In this document: positions 1 to 7,459 of the stretch, one piece after another
Layout: every line of letters begins with the position of its first letter
How positions within the stretch are numbered: position 1 is the stretch's first letter
Assembly: GCF_027922365.1 (NCBI RefSeq)
Contig: NZ_BSFN01000003.1
Span: forward strand, 213,478 to 277,477
Origin: Pseudomonas turukhanskensis
GTDB lineage: Bacteria > Pseudomonadota > Gammaproteobacteria > Pseudomonadales > Pseudomonadaceae
DNA: 64,000 nt
Direction of reading: 5' to 3'
Translations under genes and position numbers: made by a program
The notes under the pieces: model-generated
Seen by the model: the letters and a program-made list of their open reading frames with translations, nothing else
The model's database searches: none
Told to the model about the DNA's origin: nothing

Positions 1-975
1 ATGGAAGGCTTGGTCGACGAAATCCTCCGCGACGTGCTCACCCAAGTGGGTGGCATTGATTGGTGCGTCACCGAATTTATCCGCGTCAGCGAGCGCCTGT
101 TGCCGGCCAGCCATTTCCACAAAATGGCTCCCGAGCTGAGCGATGGCTCGAAAACCCGCGCCGGGGTGCCCATGCGCGTGCAACTGCTGGGCTCCGACCC
201 GGTGTGCCTGGGCGACAATGCCGCGCTGGCCTGCGAGTTGGGCGCGCCGGTGCTGGATCTGAACTTTGGCTGCCCGGCCAAAACCGTGAACAAGTCCCGT
301 GGTGGCGCCATTCTGCTCAAGGAGCCGGAGCTGCTGCACGCCATCGTTAGCGAAGTGCGCCGCAGCGTGCCTGCCGCTATTCCCGTCACGGCAAAGATGC
401 GTCTGGGCTACGAAGTGCCGGATTACGCGATGGACTGCGCACGCGCCCTGGCCGACGGCGGCGCCGCGCAGATCGTGGTGCATGCGCGCACTAAGCGCGA
501 AGGCTACAAGCCGCCGGCGCATTGGGAGTGGGTGGCGCGCATTCAGGACGTGGTAAAGGTGCCGGTGTACGCCAATGGCGAAATATGGAGCGTGGATGAC
601 TGGCGCCGCTGCAGGGAAATCAGCGGCGCCGACGACATTATGCTCGGCCGCGGCCTGGTGGCCTTGCCGGACCTGGCGCGGCAGATTGCGGCGGCTCGCG
701 CAGGCGAAGAAATCGTGCCGATGACCTGGGCCGAGCTAATGCCACTGTTGCAATCGTTTTGGCTGCAGGCGCGCGGGAAACTGTCGCCCCGCTATGCGCC
801 GGGCCGCCTCAAACAGTGGCTGGGCCAGCTCACCCGCAACTACCCGCAGGCCATGGAATTGTTCAATCAAGTTCGCCGCGAAAGCGATTGCGAACGGATT
901 GATGCGTTGCTGCAGGTGCGGTTTCACGGTCAAAGGCTCGAGGCTGAAGCCTCTCCTACAGAAGGAGCGGCTTGA
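1..975 (+). CDS. dusC: tRNA-dihydrouridine(16) synthase DusC, 5' end outside window
   Basis: FMN-dependent enzyme that reduces uridine 16 in the tRNA D-loop using NADPH. The TIM-barrel Dus signature is clear: the catalytic cysteine lies in the loop [14 protein letters not shown], followed by [10 protein letters not shown] and GRGLVALP. The C-terminal helical part ([22 protein letters not shown]) matches the DusC subfamily better than DusA or DusB. The reading frame is open to the window edge and the family normally begins with a few residues before MEGL (hydrophobic then APMEG), so the true start lies just upstream. The last dozen codons and the stop lie inside a REP palindrome pair, so the C-terminal tail [12 protein letters not shown] is encoded by repeat DNA and is probably not functionally conserved. 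Confidence 0.93.
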   Translation: MEGLVDEILRDVLTQVGGIDWCVTEFIRVSERLLPASHFHKMAPELSDGSKTRAGVPMRVQLLGSDPVCLGDNAALACELGAPVLDLNFGCPAKTVNKSRGGAILLKEPELLHAIVSEVRRSVPAAIPVTAKMRLGYEVPDYAMDCARALADGGAAQIVVHARTKREGYKPPAHWEWVARIQDVVKVPVYANGEIWSVDDWRRCREISGADDIMLGRGLVALPDLARQIAAARAGEEIVPMTWAELMPLLQSFWLQARGKLSPRYAPGRLKQWLGQLTRNYPQAMELFNQVRRESDCERIDALLQVRFHGQRLEAEASPTEGAA

Positions 976-982
976 GCCTCGA
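938..982. repeat. REP pair, family A, overlapping the dusC stop
   Basis: Two inverted copies of the core TCGAGGCTGAAGCCTC face each other with CTCCTAC and GAAGGAG between them. The same core recurs near 36869, 49051 and 52347. Here the pair supplies the last codons and the stop of dusC instead of lying downstream of it. Confidence 0.75.
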
Positions 983-1008
983 GCTTCTAATTTTTTTTAA
1001 AAAAAGCT

Positions 1009-1037
1009 CTTGAAAACAATCAGCCGGTCCTTATCTA
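1009..1037 (+). promoter_or_regulatory. Sigma-32-type heat-shock promoter of ibpA
   Basis: The element CTTGAAA (1009-1015) is followed after 13 bases by CCTTATCTA (1029-1037). The known heat-shock sigma consensus is CTTGAAA and CCCCATNT at this spacing. The match is perfect at -35 and about six of the fixed positions at -10. An A/T-rich run precedes it, and the downstream gene is a small heat-shock protein, which fits. Confidence 0.75.
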
Positions 1038-1076
1038 GGGGTTACGGGATGCCGAAGTCGGGTCCCGGATTCAACC

Positions 1077-1104
1077 TTTTGCTGATTTTCAGGAGAGACA
1101 CATG
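1077..1104 (+). promoter_or_regulatory. ROSE-like RNA thermometer over the ibpA ribosome binding site
   Basis: The leader segment TTGCTGATTTTCAGGAG folds on itself: bases 1082-1085 (CTGA) pair with 1089-1092 (TCAG) around a three-base loop, then G1081 faces G1093 and U1080 pairs with A1094. This hides the AGGAG ribosome binding site (1091-1095) that lies six bases before ATG 1102. A U(U/C)GCU strand opposite the Shine-Dalgarno with an unusual G-G opposition is the hallmark of ROSE thermometers upstream of small heat-shock genes. The element should melt with heat and open translation. Base pairing is read by eye and not computed. Confidence 0.72.
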
Positions 1105-1548
1105 AGCACTGCATTTTCCCTCGCCCCCTTGTTCCGCAGCTCCGTTGGTTTCGATCGTTTCAACGATCTGTTCGAAGCCGCCCAGCGCAATGAACAGGCA
1201 AGCTCCTACCCTCCCTACAACGTGGAAAAACACGGTGATGACCAGTACCGCATCGTCGTGGCCGCAGCCGGTTTTCAAGATGAAGACCTGGACCTGCAAG
1301 TGGAGCGCGGCGTACTGACCGTAATCGGTGGCAAGCGTGCCGACGCGGGCAAAGACGTCACCTTCCTGCACCAGGGCATTGCCCAGCGTGCGTTCAAGTT
1401 GTCGTTCCGCCTGGCGGACCATATTGAAGTCAAGACTGCGCAATTGGCCAATGGCCTGCTGAGTATTGACCTGGTGCGCGTTGTGCCGGAAGAAGCCAAG
1501 GCCAAGCGCATTCCTATCAATGGTGCGCGCCCGGCGTTAAATAGCTGA
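1102..1548 (+). CDS. ibpA: Small heat-shock protein (Hsp20/IbpA)
   Basis: Cytoplasmic ATP-independent holdase of 148 residues that binds unfolding proteins and passes them to DnaK/ClpB. The N-terminal part has the IbpA-type pattern SLAPLFRSSVGFDRFNDLFE. The alpha-crystallin domain covers roughly residues 38-128, including the YPPYNVEK and YRIVVAAAGF strands and the ANGLLSIDLVR strand. The C-terminal extension carries the IxI oligomerisation motif as IPI (in AKRIPING). The start is fixed by AGGAG six bases upstream and the length is normal. It is controlled by a heat-shock promoter and a ROSE-like thermometer. Its last ~58 coding bases are the source of the tandem array that follows. Confidence 0.95.
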   Translation: MSTAFSLAPLFRSSVGFDRFNDLFEAAQRNEQASSYPPYNVEKHGDDQYRIVVAAAGFQDEDLDLQVERGVLTVIGGKRADAGKDVTFLHQGIAQRAFKLSFRLADHIEVKTAQLANGLLSIDLVRVVPEEAKAKRIPINGARPALNS

Positions 1549-1677
1549 TGGAGTAACCTCACCCACCACCGTCGTCCCAGCGCAGGCTGGGACCCAGATT
1601 TCTCGGGTGACGTCGTTCGTGCCGAAAGCCTGGATCCCAGCCTGCGCTGGGATGACGGTGGAGTGGGTCAGTGATGT

Positions 1678-1704
1678 AAAAGGGCGCCAATTGGCGCCCT
1701 TTTT
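1678..1704. terminator. Bidirectional terminator, array copy 1 (ibpA)
   Basis: AAAAGGGCGCC-AATT-GGCGCCCTTTTT is a perfect inverted repeat with an A run before and a T run after, so it can act on both strands. It is the first terminator after ibpA. Confidence 0.85.
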
Positions 1705-1894
1705 CGTAAGAAGCCAAGGCCATGCGCATTGCCTCTACGGTGCGCGCCCGGCGTTGATAGCTGATGGAGTAACCTCACCCACCACCGTCGTTCCAGCGCA
1801 GGCTGGGACCCAGATTCTTTCGGGTGACGTCGTTCGTGCCGAAAGCCTGGATCCCAGCCTGCGCTGGGATGACGGTGGCATGGGTCAGTGATGT

Positions 1895-1921
1895 AAAAGG
1901 GCGCCAATTAGCGCCCTTTTT
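1895..1921. terminator. Bidirectional terminator, array copy 2
   Basis: Same palindrome as copy 1 with one G-to-A change in the right arm (TTAGCGCCC), which leaves one mismatch in the stem. Confidence 0.7.
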
Positions 1922-2112
1922 CGTAAGAAGCCAAGGCCATGCGCATTCCCATCTACGGTGCGCGGCTAGCGTTGATAGCTGATGGAGTAACCTCACCCAC
2001 CACCGTCGTCCCAGCGCAGGCTGGGACCCAGATTCTCTCGGGTGACGTCGTTCGTGCCGAAAGCCTGGATCCCAGCCTGCGCTGGGATGACGGTGGCATG
2101 GGTCAGTGATGT

Positions 2113-2139
2113 AAAAGGGCGCCAATTGGCGCCCTTTTT
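2113..2139. terminator. Bidirectional terminator, array copy 3
   Basis: Perfect copy of the GGGCGCC/GGCGCCC palindrome with flanking A and T runs. Confidence 0.7.
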
Positions 2140-2330
2140 CGTAAGAAGCCAAGGCCATGCGCATTGCCTCTACGGTGCGCGCCCGGCGTTGATAGCTGAT
2201 GGAGTAACCTCACCCACCACCCGTCGTCCCAGCGCAGGCTGGGACCCAGATTCTCTCGGGTGACGTCGTTCGTGCCGAAAGCCTGGATCCCAGCCTGCGC
2301 TGGGATGACGGTGGCATGGGTCATTGATGT

Positions 2331-2357
2331 AAAAGGGCTCCAATTGGCGCCCTTTTT
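2331..2357. terminator. Bidirectional terminator, array copy 4
   Basis: Copy of the same palindrome with a G-to-T change in the left arm (GGGCTCC). Confidence 0.7.
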
Positions 2358-2547
2358 CGTAAGAAGCCAAGGCCATGCGCATTCCCATCAACGGTGCGCG
2401 CCCGGCGTTGATAGCTGATGGAGTAACCTCACCCACCACCGTCGTTCCAGCGCATGCTGGGACCCAGATTTCTCCGGTGACGTCGTTCGTGCCGAAAGCC
2501 TGGATCCCAGCCTGCGCTGGGATGACGGTGGAGTGGGGCAGTGATGT

Positions 2548-2572
2548 AAAAGGGCGCCAATTGGCGCCCTTG
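2548..2572. terminator. Terminator, array copy 5, serving the minus-strand GGDEF-EAL gene
   Basis: The palindrome GGGCGCC/GGCGCCC is intact. The plus-strand T run is broken (CCCTTG), but read on the minus strand the stem is followed by TTTT, 17 bases or so past the stop of the convergent GGDEF-EAL gene. Confidence 0.7.
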
Positions 2573-2588
2573 TCATTTCAGAGGTTTT

Positions 2589-5500
2589 TTATACCATCGG
2601 CCGCTGCGCCTCATGCGCAAGCAGCGCGCGGAATTCGGCTAGCGGCACCGGGCGGCTGTACAGGTAGCCCTGGTAGAAGTGGCAGCCTTCCTTGAGCAGA
2701 AAATCCAGTTGATCCTGCTGCTCAACCCCTTCGGCAATCATCTCCAGCCCCAGGCTGCGGGCCATCGCCACAATGGCGCGAATGATCTCGGCGTCGTTGG
2801 GGTCGTTGGTGGCGTCGCGTACGAAGGATTGGTCGATCTTCAGCACATCCACCGGCAACCGCTTGAGGTACGTCAGCGACGAATACCCGGTGCCGAAGTC
2901 GTCCATGGCGAAGGTCACGCCGATTTTCTTCAGGCGCAGCATCTTGGCGATGGTGTCGTCGATGTTCTGAATCACGATGCCTTCGGTCACTTCCAGCTTG
3001 AGCATGGAGTGGGGCAATTCACTGTCACGCAGGCTGGTGGAAACCCGTTCCACAAAGTTGTTCTGGCGGAACTGCAGCGGGCTGATGTTCACGCACAGGC
3101 TGAAGTTGTCCTGTTGCACCAGGCCGTCGGCCAGCAGTTGCGAGCAGGCGTGGCAGGCTTCGGCCATCACCCAGCCGCCGACCTCCAGAATCAGCCCGCT
3201 TTCTTCGAGCACGTGAATAAATTGCGCGGGCGATTGCGGTCCCAGCGTCGGGTGGTGCCAGCGCAACAGGGCTTCGGCACCAATAATGGCGCCGCTGCGG
3301 GCATCCACTTGCGGTTGGAAATGCAGGTCGAATTCGCCGCGGATCAGCGCCTGGCGCAGGTCGTTTTCCAGGCGCAGCCGCTCGCTGGCCGCCTCTTGCA
3401 TGCTCTTGCGGAACATCTGGATGGCGTTGCGGCCGGAATCCTTGGCCCGGTACAGTGCGATATCGGCGCGCTTGAGCAGGTCGGCCGGCGTATTGCCGTG
3501 GTCGGGAATCAGGGCAATGCCCATGCTCGGCGTTACTTGCAGACGGTGGTTGTCCAGCAGCATCGGCTCGGCCAGCAACTTGCGCAGCTTGTCGGCGATC
3601 TGCCGCACCTGGCGCATCACTTCCGAGCGCTTGCCTTCAAGGCCCGACAGCAGCACTACAAATTCATCGCCGCCCAGGCGTGCCACGGTGTCTTCCTGGC
3701 GGACGCTGGCTTCCAGGCGCGCGGTCACCATCTTCAGTACCGAGTCGCCGACCGGATGGCCGAGCGAGTCGTTGATGTGTTTGAAGTGGTCGAGGTCCAG
3801 AAACAGCAGGGCGCCGCGCAAGTCATGGCGGGTGAGCAGGGCAATCTGCTGAGTCAGGCGGTCCATCAGCAGTGCGCGGTTGGGCAGATTGGTCAGCGGG
3901 TCGTGGTAGGCCAGGTGCTGAATCTGCGCATGGGCTTTTTTCAGCTCGTCGATGTCGCGGGCAGTCAGCAGCAGGCAATCCTGGCCGTTGAGGTCAATGG
4001 GTTCTACCGACACTTCCACCTGCTTCAGCGTGCCGTCGCGGTGGCGGCCGAGCATTTCCTGGTGGTGCACGCGGCCGTCGCGTTTAAGCAGCTCAATCAT
4101 GCGCTCGCGCTCGCTGGGCTTGGCCCATACGGCGATATCCTCTGGCGTGCGGCCGATCACTTCCTCAGGGCGGAAACCGGTCAGGCGGTAGAAGCCTTCA
4201 TTGACCTCGATATAGCGGCCACTCTCGCGTTCGGTAATGGTGATGGCGTCTGGGCTTGAGTGAAACGCCTTGGCAAATTTCTCTTCACTGGCCTTGAGCG
4301 CGGCCTGCGCCTGTTGGCGCTCGGTGATATCGCGAAAGGTGGTGGTGATGCAGCGTTGGTGGTCCACGGTGATGTAGCGGCTGGACACCACGCACGTCAG
4401 TTCCTCGCCGCTTTGGCTCAGGTAATGGGCCTCGACATTGTTCAGTTCTTTGTCGCGGCGCAATTGCGCGCCCAGGCGTTCGCGCACTTCCTGGCTGGCC
4501 CAGAAGCGAATCTGTTTGGCGCTCTTGCCGGTGATGTCTTCGGCGGCCCAGCCAAAAGTGCGGCAGAAGCTCGGATTGACCTCGATAAACACACCGTCGT
4601 CCACCCGCGATACGCAAATAGGGTCGGGGCTGGCCTGGAACAGGGTGGAGAACTTTTCTTCCGAGGCCGCCAGGCGCTGCACCCGCTGCACGCGTTCGCT
4701 GATGTCCATCAGAATGCCGACCATGCGCAACGGGCGGCCATCTTCGTCGCGGTAAAGCTTGGCGGTGCTTTCCAGGTAGTGCACTTCGCCATTGGCAAAC
4801 TGCGAGCTGTAGGTGATCTGGTAGTCCTTGCGCTCGCCGTCCACCACGTCGCGATACGCCTGGCGCATGGCGCTCTGTTCGGCTTCCGGCACGCTGCCAA
4901 AAAAGTTGCCGAAGCTGCCGTGGTAGGGCTCTGCGGCCATACCGTGCAGTTGCGAGGCGCGGGATGAGCCGTAGAGCATATTGCTGGGGATGTGCCAGTC
5001 CCAGGTGCCGAGTTCAGCCGACTCCAGTGCCAGCGACAGGCGCTCGCGGCTGTCGCGCAATTCCTGTTCCTGCTCGCGCTGTTGGGTGATGTTGCGCATC
5101 GACAGCACCAGGCATTCGCGGCCGTCGAGCTCAATCTTGCCGCCGTACAACAGGTTGACGGTTTTCTGCCCGGCGCGATTGCGCAGAATGACTTCCATGT
5201 GGTCGATGCGGCCATGCTGTTCGAGCTCATCCAGCATGCGTCGGCGATCATCAATGTTGTTCCACAAGCCCAGTTCGATCGAGGTGCGGCCCCGTGCTTC
5301 GGCCGAGCTCCAACCGAATTGCGCTTCGAAGCCTGGGTTGGTCTCGATTAGTTCGCCGGTTTGGTAATCGGTGATCACCACCACGTCGCGGGTATTGCGA
5401 AAGGCCTTGGCGAATTTTTCTTCACTGGCGCGCAGCGCATGTTCACGGCGCTTGTGCTCGCTCAGATCGAGAAAGGTACTAAGGATGTAGTTCTGGTCTT

Positions 5501-6266
5501 CCAGCTCGATCAACTGACTGGACAGGCGGCCGTCCAGCAACTGGCCGGTGCGGGTCAGCAGTTGCACGTCGTGCAATACCGGCTCCACGGTCTGGGTCAG
5601 GTCCAGCAGGTACTGCTCGCGACTGTTGGAGTCGGCCCACAGATTGAGGTCGATGACTGAGCGCCCGATACAGTCGGCCGGGCTCCAGCCGAACAGGGTT
5701 TCGAAATGTTGGTTGGCGGCGATCAGCACATTGTCTTCGTAACGCACCAGCAGAATCACATCGGGGCTCAAGTGAAACAGGCTGGCAAAGCGTTGTTCGG
5801 AGGCGCGCAGCGCGTGTTCGCGTTCCTGCTGTTCGGTGACGTCGCGAATCACCCCCATGATGCTTTGCTTGTTGCTGGTATCGCGCTGCAGGCTGCCGGA
5901 AATCTCGACCCAGTGCAGGCTGCCGTCCGGCCAGCGAATGCGGTGTCGAAAGGCGCGGGTGGTGGGCAGGCCGCTGATGGCTTCCTGAAACAGCTGCATC
6001 ACGGCTTCGCGTTCTTCTTCGGGAATCAGCGAGAAGTAGTCGACCGGCACGCGCACGGGGCGGTTGGGGTCCAGGCCGAAAATGGCCTGAGCCCCGCGCG
6101 ACCAGTTCACCCGCCCGCTTTCCAGCTCCCAGTGCCAGGCGCCCAAACGCGCGCCGTTGAGTGCGGCCAAAAGGCGTGGCGCATCCTGCCAGGCGTTCTC
6201 CCGTTCCACGGGGTCGGACACCGGAATATGCGGGCGCGGCGGCAGGTGATCAGATGGCTTGGGCAT
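2589..6266 (-). CDS. Six-PAS GGDEF-EAL cyclic-di-GMP signalling protein
   Basis: A 1225-residue cytoplasmic protein that can make and break the second messenger cyclic di-GMP. Six consecutive PAS domains occupy about residues 30-785, each introduced by an S/A-E-E-K-F-like helix and ended by a D-I-T-E motif. A GGDEF domain follows with the intact motif RLGGDEF near residue 865 and the product-inhibition site RQED five residues before it. The EAL domain is also intact (EALLR near 998, then KLEVTEG, DDFGTGYS, KIDQSF and AEGVE). No membrane segment or signal peptide is visible. I place the start at the ATG of MPKPSDHL; an in-frame TTG lies 15 bases upstream and neither has a strong ribosome binding site. 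The PAS tandem suggests redox, ligand or oligomerisation input. It is not assigned to a named family member. Confidence 0.9.
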   Translation of the reverse strand: MPKPSDHLPPRPHIPVSDPVERENAWQDAPRLLAALNGARLGAWHWELESGRVNWSRGAQAIFGLDPNRPVRVPVDYFSLIPEEEREAVMQLFQEAISGLPTTRAFRHRIRWPDGSLHWVEISGSLQRDTSNKQSIMGVIRDVTEQQEREHALRASEQRFASLFHLSPDVILLVRYEDNVLIAANQHFETLFGWSPADCIGRSVIDLNLWADSNSREQYLLDLTQTVEPVLHDVQLLTRTGQLLDGRLSSQLIELEDQNYILSTFLDLSEHKRREHALRASEEKFAKAFRNTRDVVVITDYQTGELIETNPGFEAQFGWSSAEARGRTSIELGLWNNIDDRRRMLDELEQHGRIDHMEVILRNRAGQKTVNLLYGGKIELDGRECLVLSMRNITQQREQEQELRDSRERLSLALESAELGTWDWHIPSNMLYGSSRASQLHGMAAEPYHGSFGNFFGSVPEAEQSAMRQAYRDVVDGERKDYQITYSSQFANGEVHYLESTAKLYRDEDGRPLRMVGILMDISERVQRVQRLAASEEKFSTLFQASPDPICVSRVDDGVFIEVNPSFCRTFGWAAEDITGKSAKQIRFWASQEVRERLGAQLRRDKELNNVEAHYLSQSGEELTCVVSSRYITVDHQRCITTTFRDITERQQAQAALKASEEKFAKAFHSSPDAITITERESGRYIEVNEGFYRLTGFRPEEVIGRTPEDIAVWAKPSERERMIELLKRDGRVHHQEMLGRHRDGTLKQVEVSVEPIDLNGQDCLLLTARDIDELKKAHAQIQHLAYHDPLTNLPNRALLMDRLTQQIALLTRHDLRGALLFLDLDHFKHINDSLGHPVGDSVLKMVTARLEASVRQEDTVARLGGDEFVVLLSGLEGKRSEVMRQVRQIADKLRKLLAEPMLLDNHRLQVTPSMGIALIPDHGNTPADLLKRADIALYRAKDSGRNAIQMFRKSMQEAASERLRLENDLRQALIRGEFDLHFQPQVDARSGAIIGAEALLRWHHPTLGPQSPAQFIHVLEESGLILEVGGWVMAEACHACSQLLADGLVQQDNFSLCVNISPLQFRQNNFVERVSTSLRDSELPHSMLKLEVTEGIVIQNIDDTIAKMLRLKKIGVTFAMDDFGTGYSSLTYLKRLPVDVLKIDQSFVRDATNDPNDAEIIRAIVAMARSLGLEMIAEGVEQQDQLDFLLKEGCHFYQGYLYSRPVPLAEFRALLAHEAQRPMV

Positions 6267-6400
6267 AAAGGGCCCATTCAATAGGGGAGTGCGGCAGGCT
6301 GTTGTGAACGTTGTTATGAACGTTGTTGTTAACGCGCGGTGGGGTCATCGGCTAGCCCTTCTTATCGTTATATGTAGCACGTTAGCGTCAGCCTGGGCGC

Positions 6401-7297
6401 TTACGCAAGATCCTCGGGGGGCAGGGCGGGCCGTTGTGCATCCAGCAGGGCCATAAAGGCTTTGGCCGCGTTCGACAGAGTTCGTTCGGTATGCAGGATA
6501 TAGCCCAGTTGCCGGTGCAGTTGAATGCCCGGAATAGGCAGACGTGCGACCTGGTCGTCGAGCATGGTGCGCGGCAGAACGCTCCAGGCCAGGCCGATGG
6601 AGACCATCATCTTGATGGTTTCCAGGTAGTTGGTGCTCATGCCGATATTGGGCGTCAGGCTCTGCTCGGCGAACAGCTTGCTGACGATGCGGTTGGTAAA
6701 GGTGTTTTCACCGGGAAATACCGCCGGGTGCTGGGCGATGGCCTTGAGGTCGATTTTTTTCAGCCGGGCCAACGGGTGCTCCGGTGCGGCAACAAAATCC
6801 AGCGGGTCGTCCCACACGGCCACGGCCTTCACTGGCGCGTGGGTTTGCGGCGCCAGGGTGATGACCGCAAGCTCGGCGCGGCCATGGAGAATTTCTTCGT
6901 ACGCCACCTCAGAGTCCAGAAACTGAATATCCAGCGCCACCTGCGGGTAGGCGCGGGTAAAGGCGCGCAGCAGCGGCGGCAGGCGGTGCAGGCCGATGTG
7001 GTGACTGGTGGCCAGGGTCAGGCGTCCGCTGATCTCGCCATTGAGGTTGGAGAGGGCGCGGCGCGTATCATCCAGCACATTGAGAATCTGGTAGGCGCGT
7101 GGCAGCAGGGCGCGCCCAGCTTCGGTCAGGCTCACCTCGCGGCCCAGGCGGTCGAACAGGCGCATGTTCAATTGCTGTTCGAGGCTGGCGATGCGTTTGC
7201 TGATCGCCGGCTGAGTCAGGTGCAAACGCTCACCAGCGCCGGAAAAGCTGGCGGTTTCGGCGATGGCGATAAAGGCATTGAGGTTGGCCAGATCCAT
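6401..7297 (-). CDS. LysR-type regulator divergent from leuC
   Basis: A 298-residue LysR family DNA-binding protein. The winged helix-turn-helix is at residues 1-60 (FIAIAETASFSGAGERLHLT, QPAISKRIASLE), and the effector-binding domain at about 90-295 includes GRLTLATSHHIG and the typical GLAWSVLPR segment. It starts 162 bases from leuC on the opposite strand, the usual arrangement for a LysR protein and its target, and the same pairing occurs upstream of leuC in other pseudomonads. I infer that it acts on leuCD, perhaps sensing a leucine-pathway intermediate, but no operator could be fixed. The GGDEF-EAL gene lies 134 bases further on the same strand and is probably separate. Confidence 0.9.
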   Translation of the reverse strand: MDLANLNAFIAIAETASFSGAGERLHLTQPAISKRIASLEQQLNMRLFDRLGREVSLTEAGRALLPRAYQILNVLDDTRRALSNLNGEISGRLTLATSHHIGLHRLPPLLRAFTRAYPQVALDIQFLDSEVAYEEILHGRAELAVITLAPQTHAPVKAVAVWDDPLDFVAAPEHPLARLKKIDLKAIAQHPAVFPGENTFTNRIVSKLFAEQSLTPNIGMSTNYLETIKMMVSIGLAWSVLPRTMLDDQVARLPIPGIQLHRQLGYILHTERTLSNAAKAFMALLDAQRPALPPEDLA

Positions 7298-7459
7298 ACT
7301 GGGATTCCACTTGGTTATCCAAAGTATGAAAAATATGAATTTGAGTTATTTAAAGCAAGTCCTTACGATTCACCCCACAAGCGAAAGGGCTATTCCGGGC
7401 AGGCTGAAGGTGCCGAGGAACAAGGCCTAAAGCATAGAAATACTGATGAGGAATAACTG
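7298..7459. promoter_or_regulatory. Divergent control region between the LysR gene and leuC
   Basis: A 162-base region whose first third is A/T-rich (TATGAAAAATATGAATTTGAG near 7324-7345), unlike the surrounding GC-rich DNA. It must hold both promoters and is where a LysR site would be expected. The leuC ribosome binding site GAGGAA is at 7448. I cannot define the operator. Confidence 0.45.

Larger units (their letters stand above)
1491..2572. repeat. Five-copy ~218-bp tandem array: ibpA 3' end + REP pair + terminator
   Basis: Units begin at about 1491, 1709, 1926, 2144 and 2362, giving spacings of 218, 217, 218 and 218. Each unit holds a copy of the end of ibpA (AGAAGCCAAGGCC through the stop region), then two inverted REP cores (CCAGCGCAGGCTGGGA and CCCAGCCTGCGCTGGGA), then a palindromic terminator. 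The first unit is the real gene end. Units 2-5 share a change of AAG to ATG in the tail and lack one A after GCGTT, so they descend from one diverged copy that was then amplified. Units 2 and 4 carry a further shared change (ATTGCCTCTACG). The array fills the gap between convergent ibpA and the GGDEF-EAL gene. Confidence 0.9.

Noticed and set aside
1491..2572. CRISPR array
   Set aside because: Repeats of ~218 bases without short unique spacers, built from a gene end and palindromes; no cas genes in the window.
1607..2695. Small proteins encoded across the ibpA array on both strands
   Set aside because: They are repeat-derived frames through REP palindromes and terminators, with no ribosome binding sites and no protein character.
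2679..4259. 526-codon plus-strand frame opposite the GGDEF-EAL gene
   Set aside because: Lies entirely antisense to a gene with clear catalytic motifs; a by-product of GC-rich codon bias.
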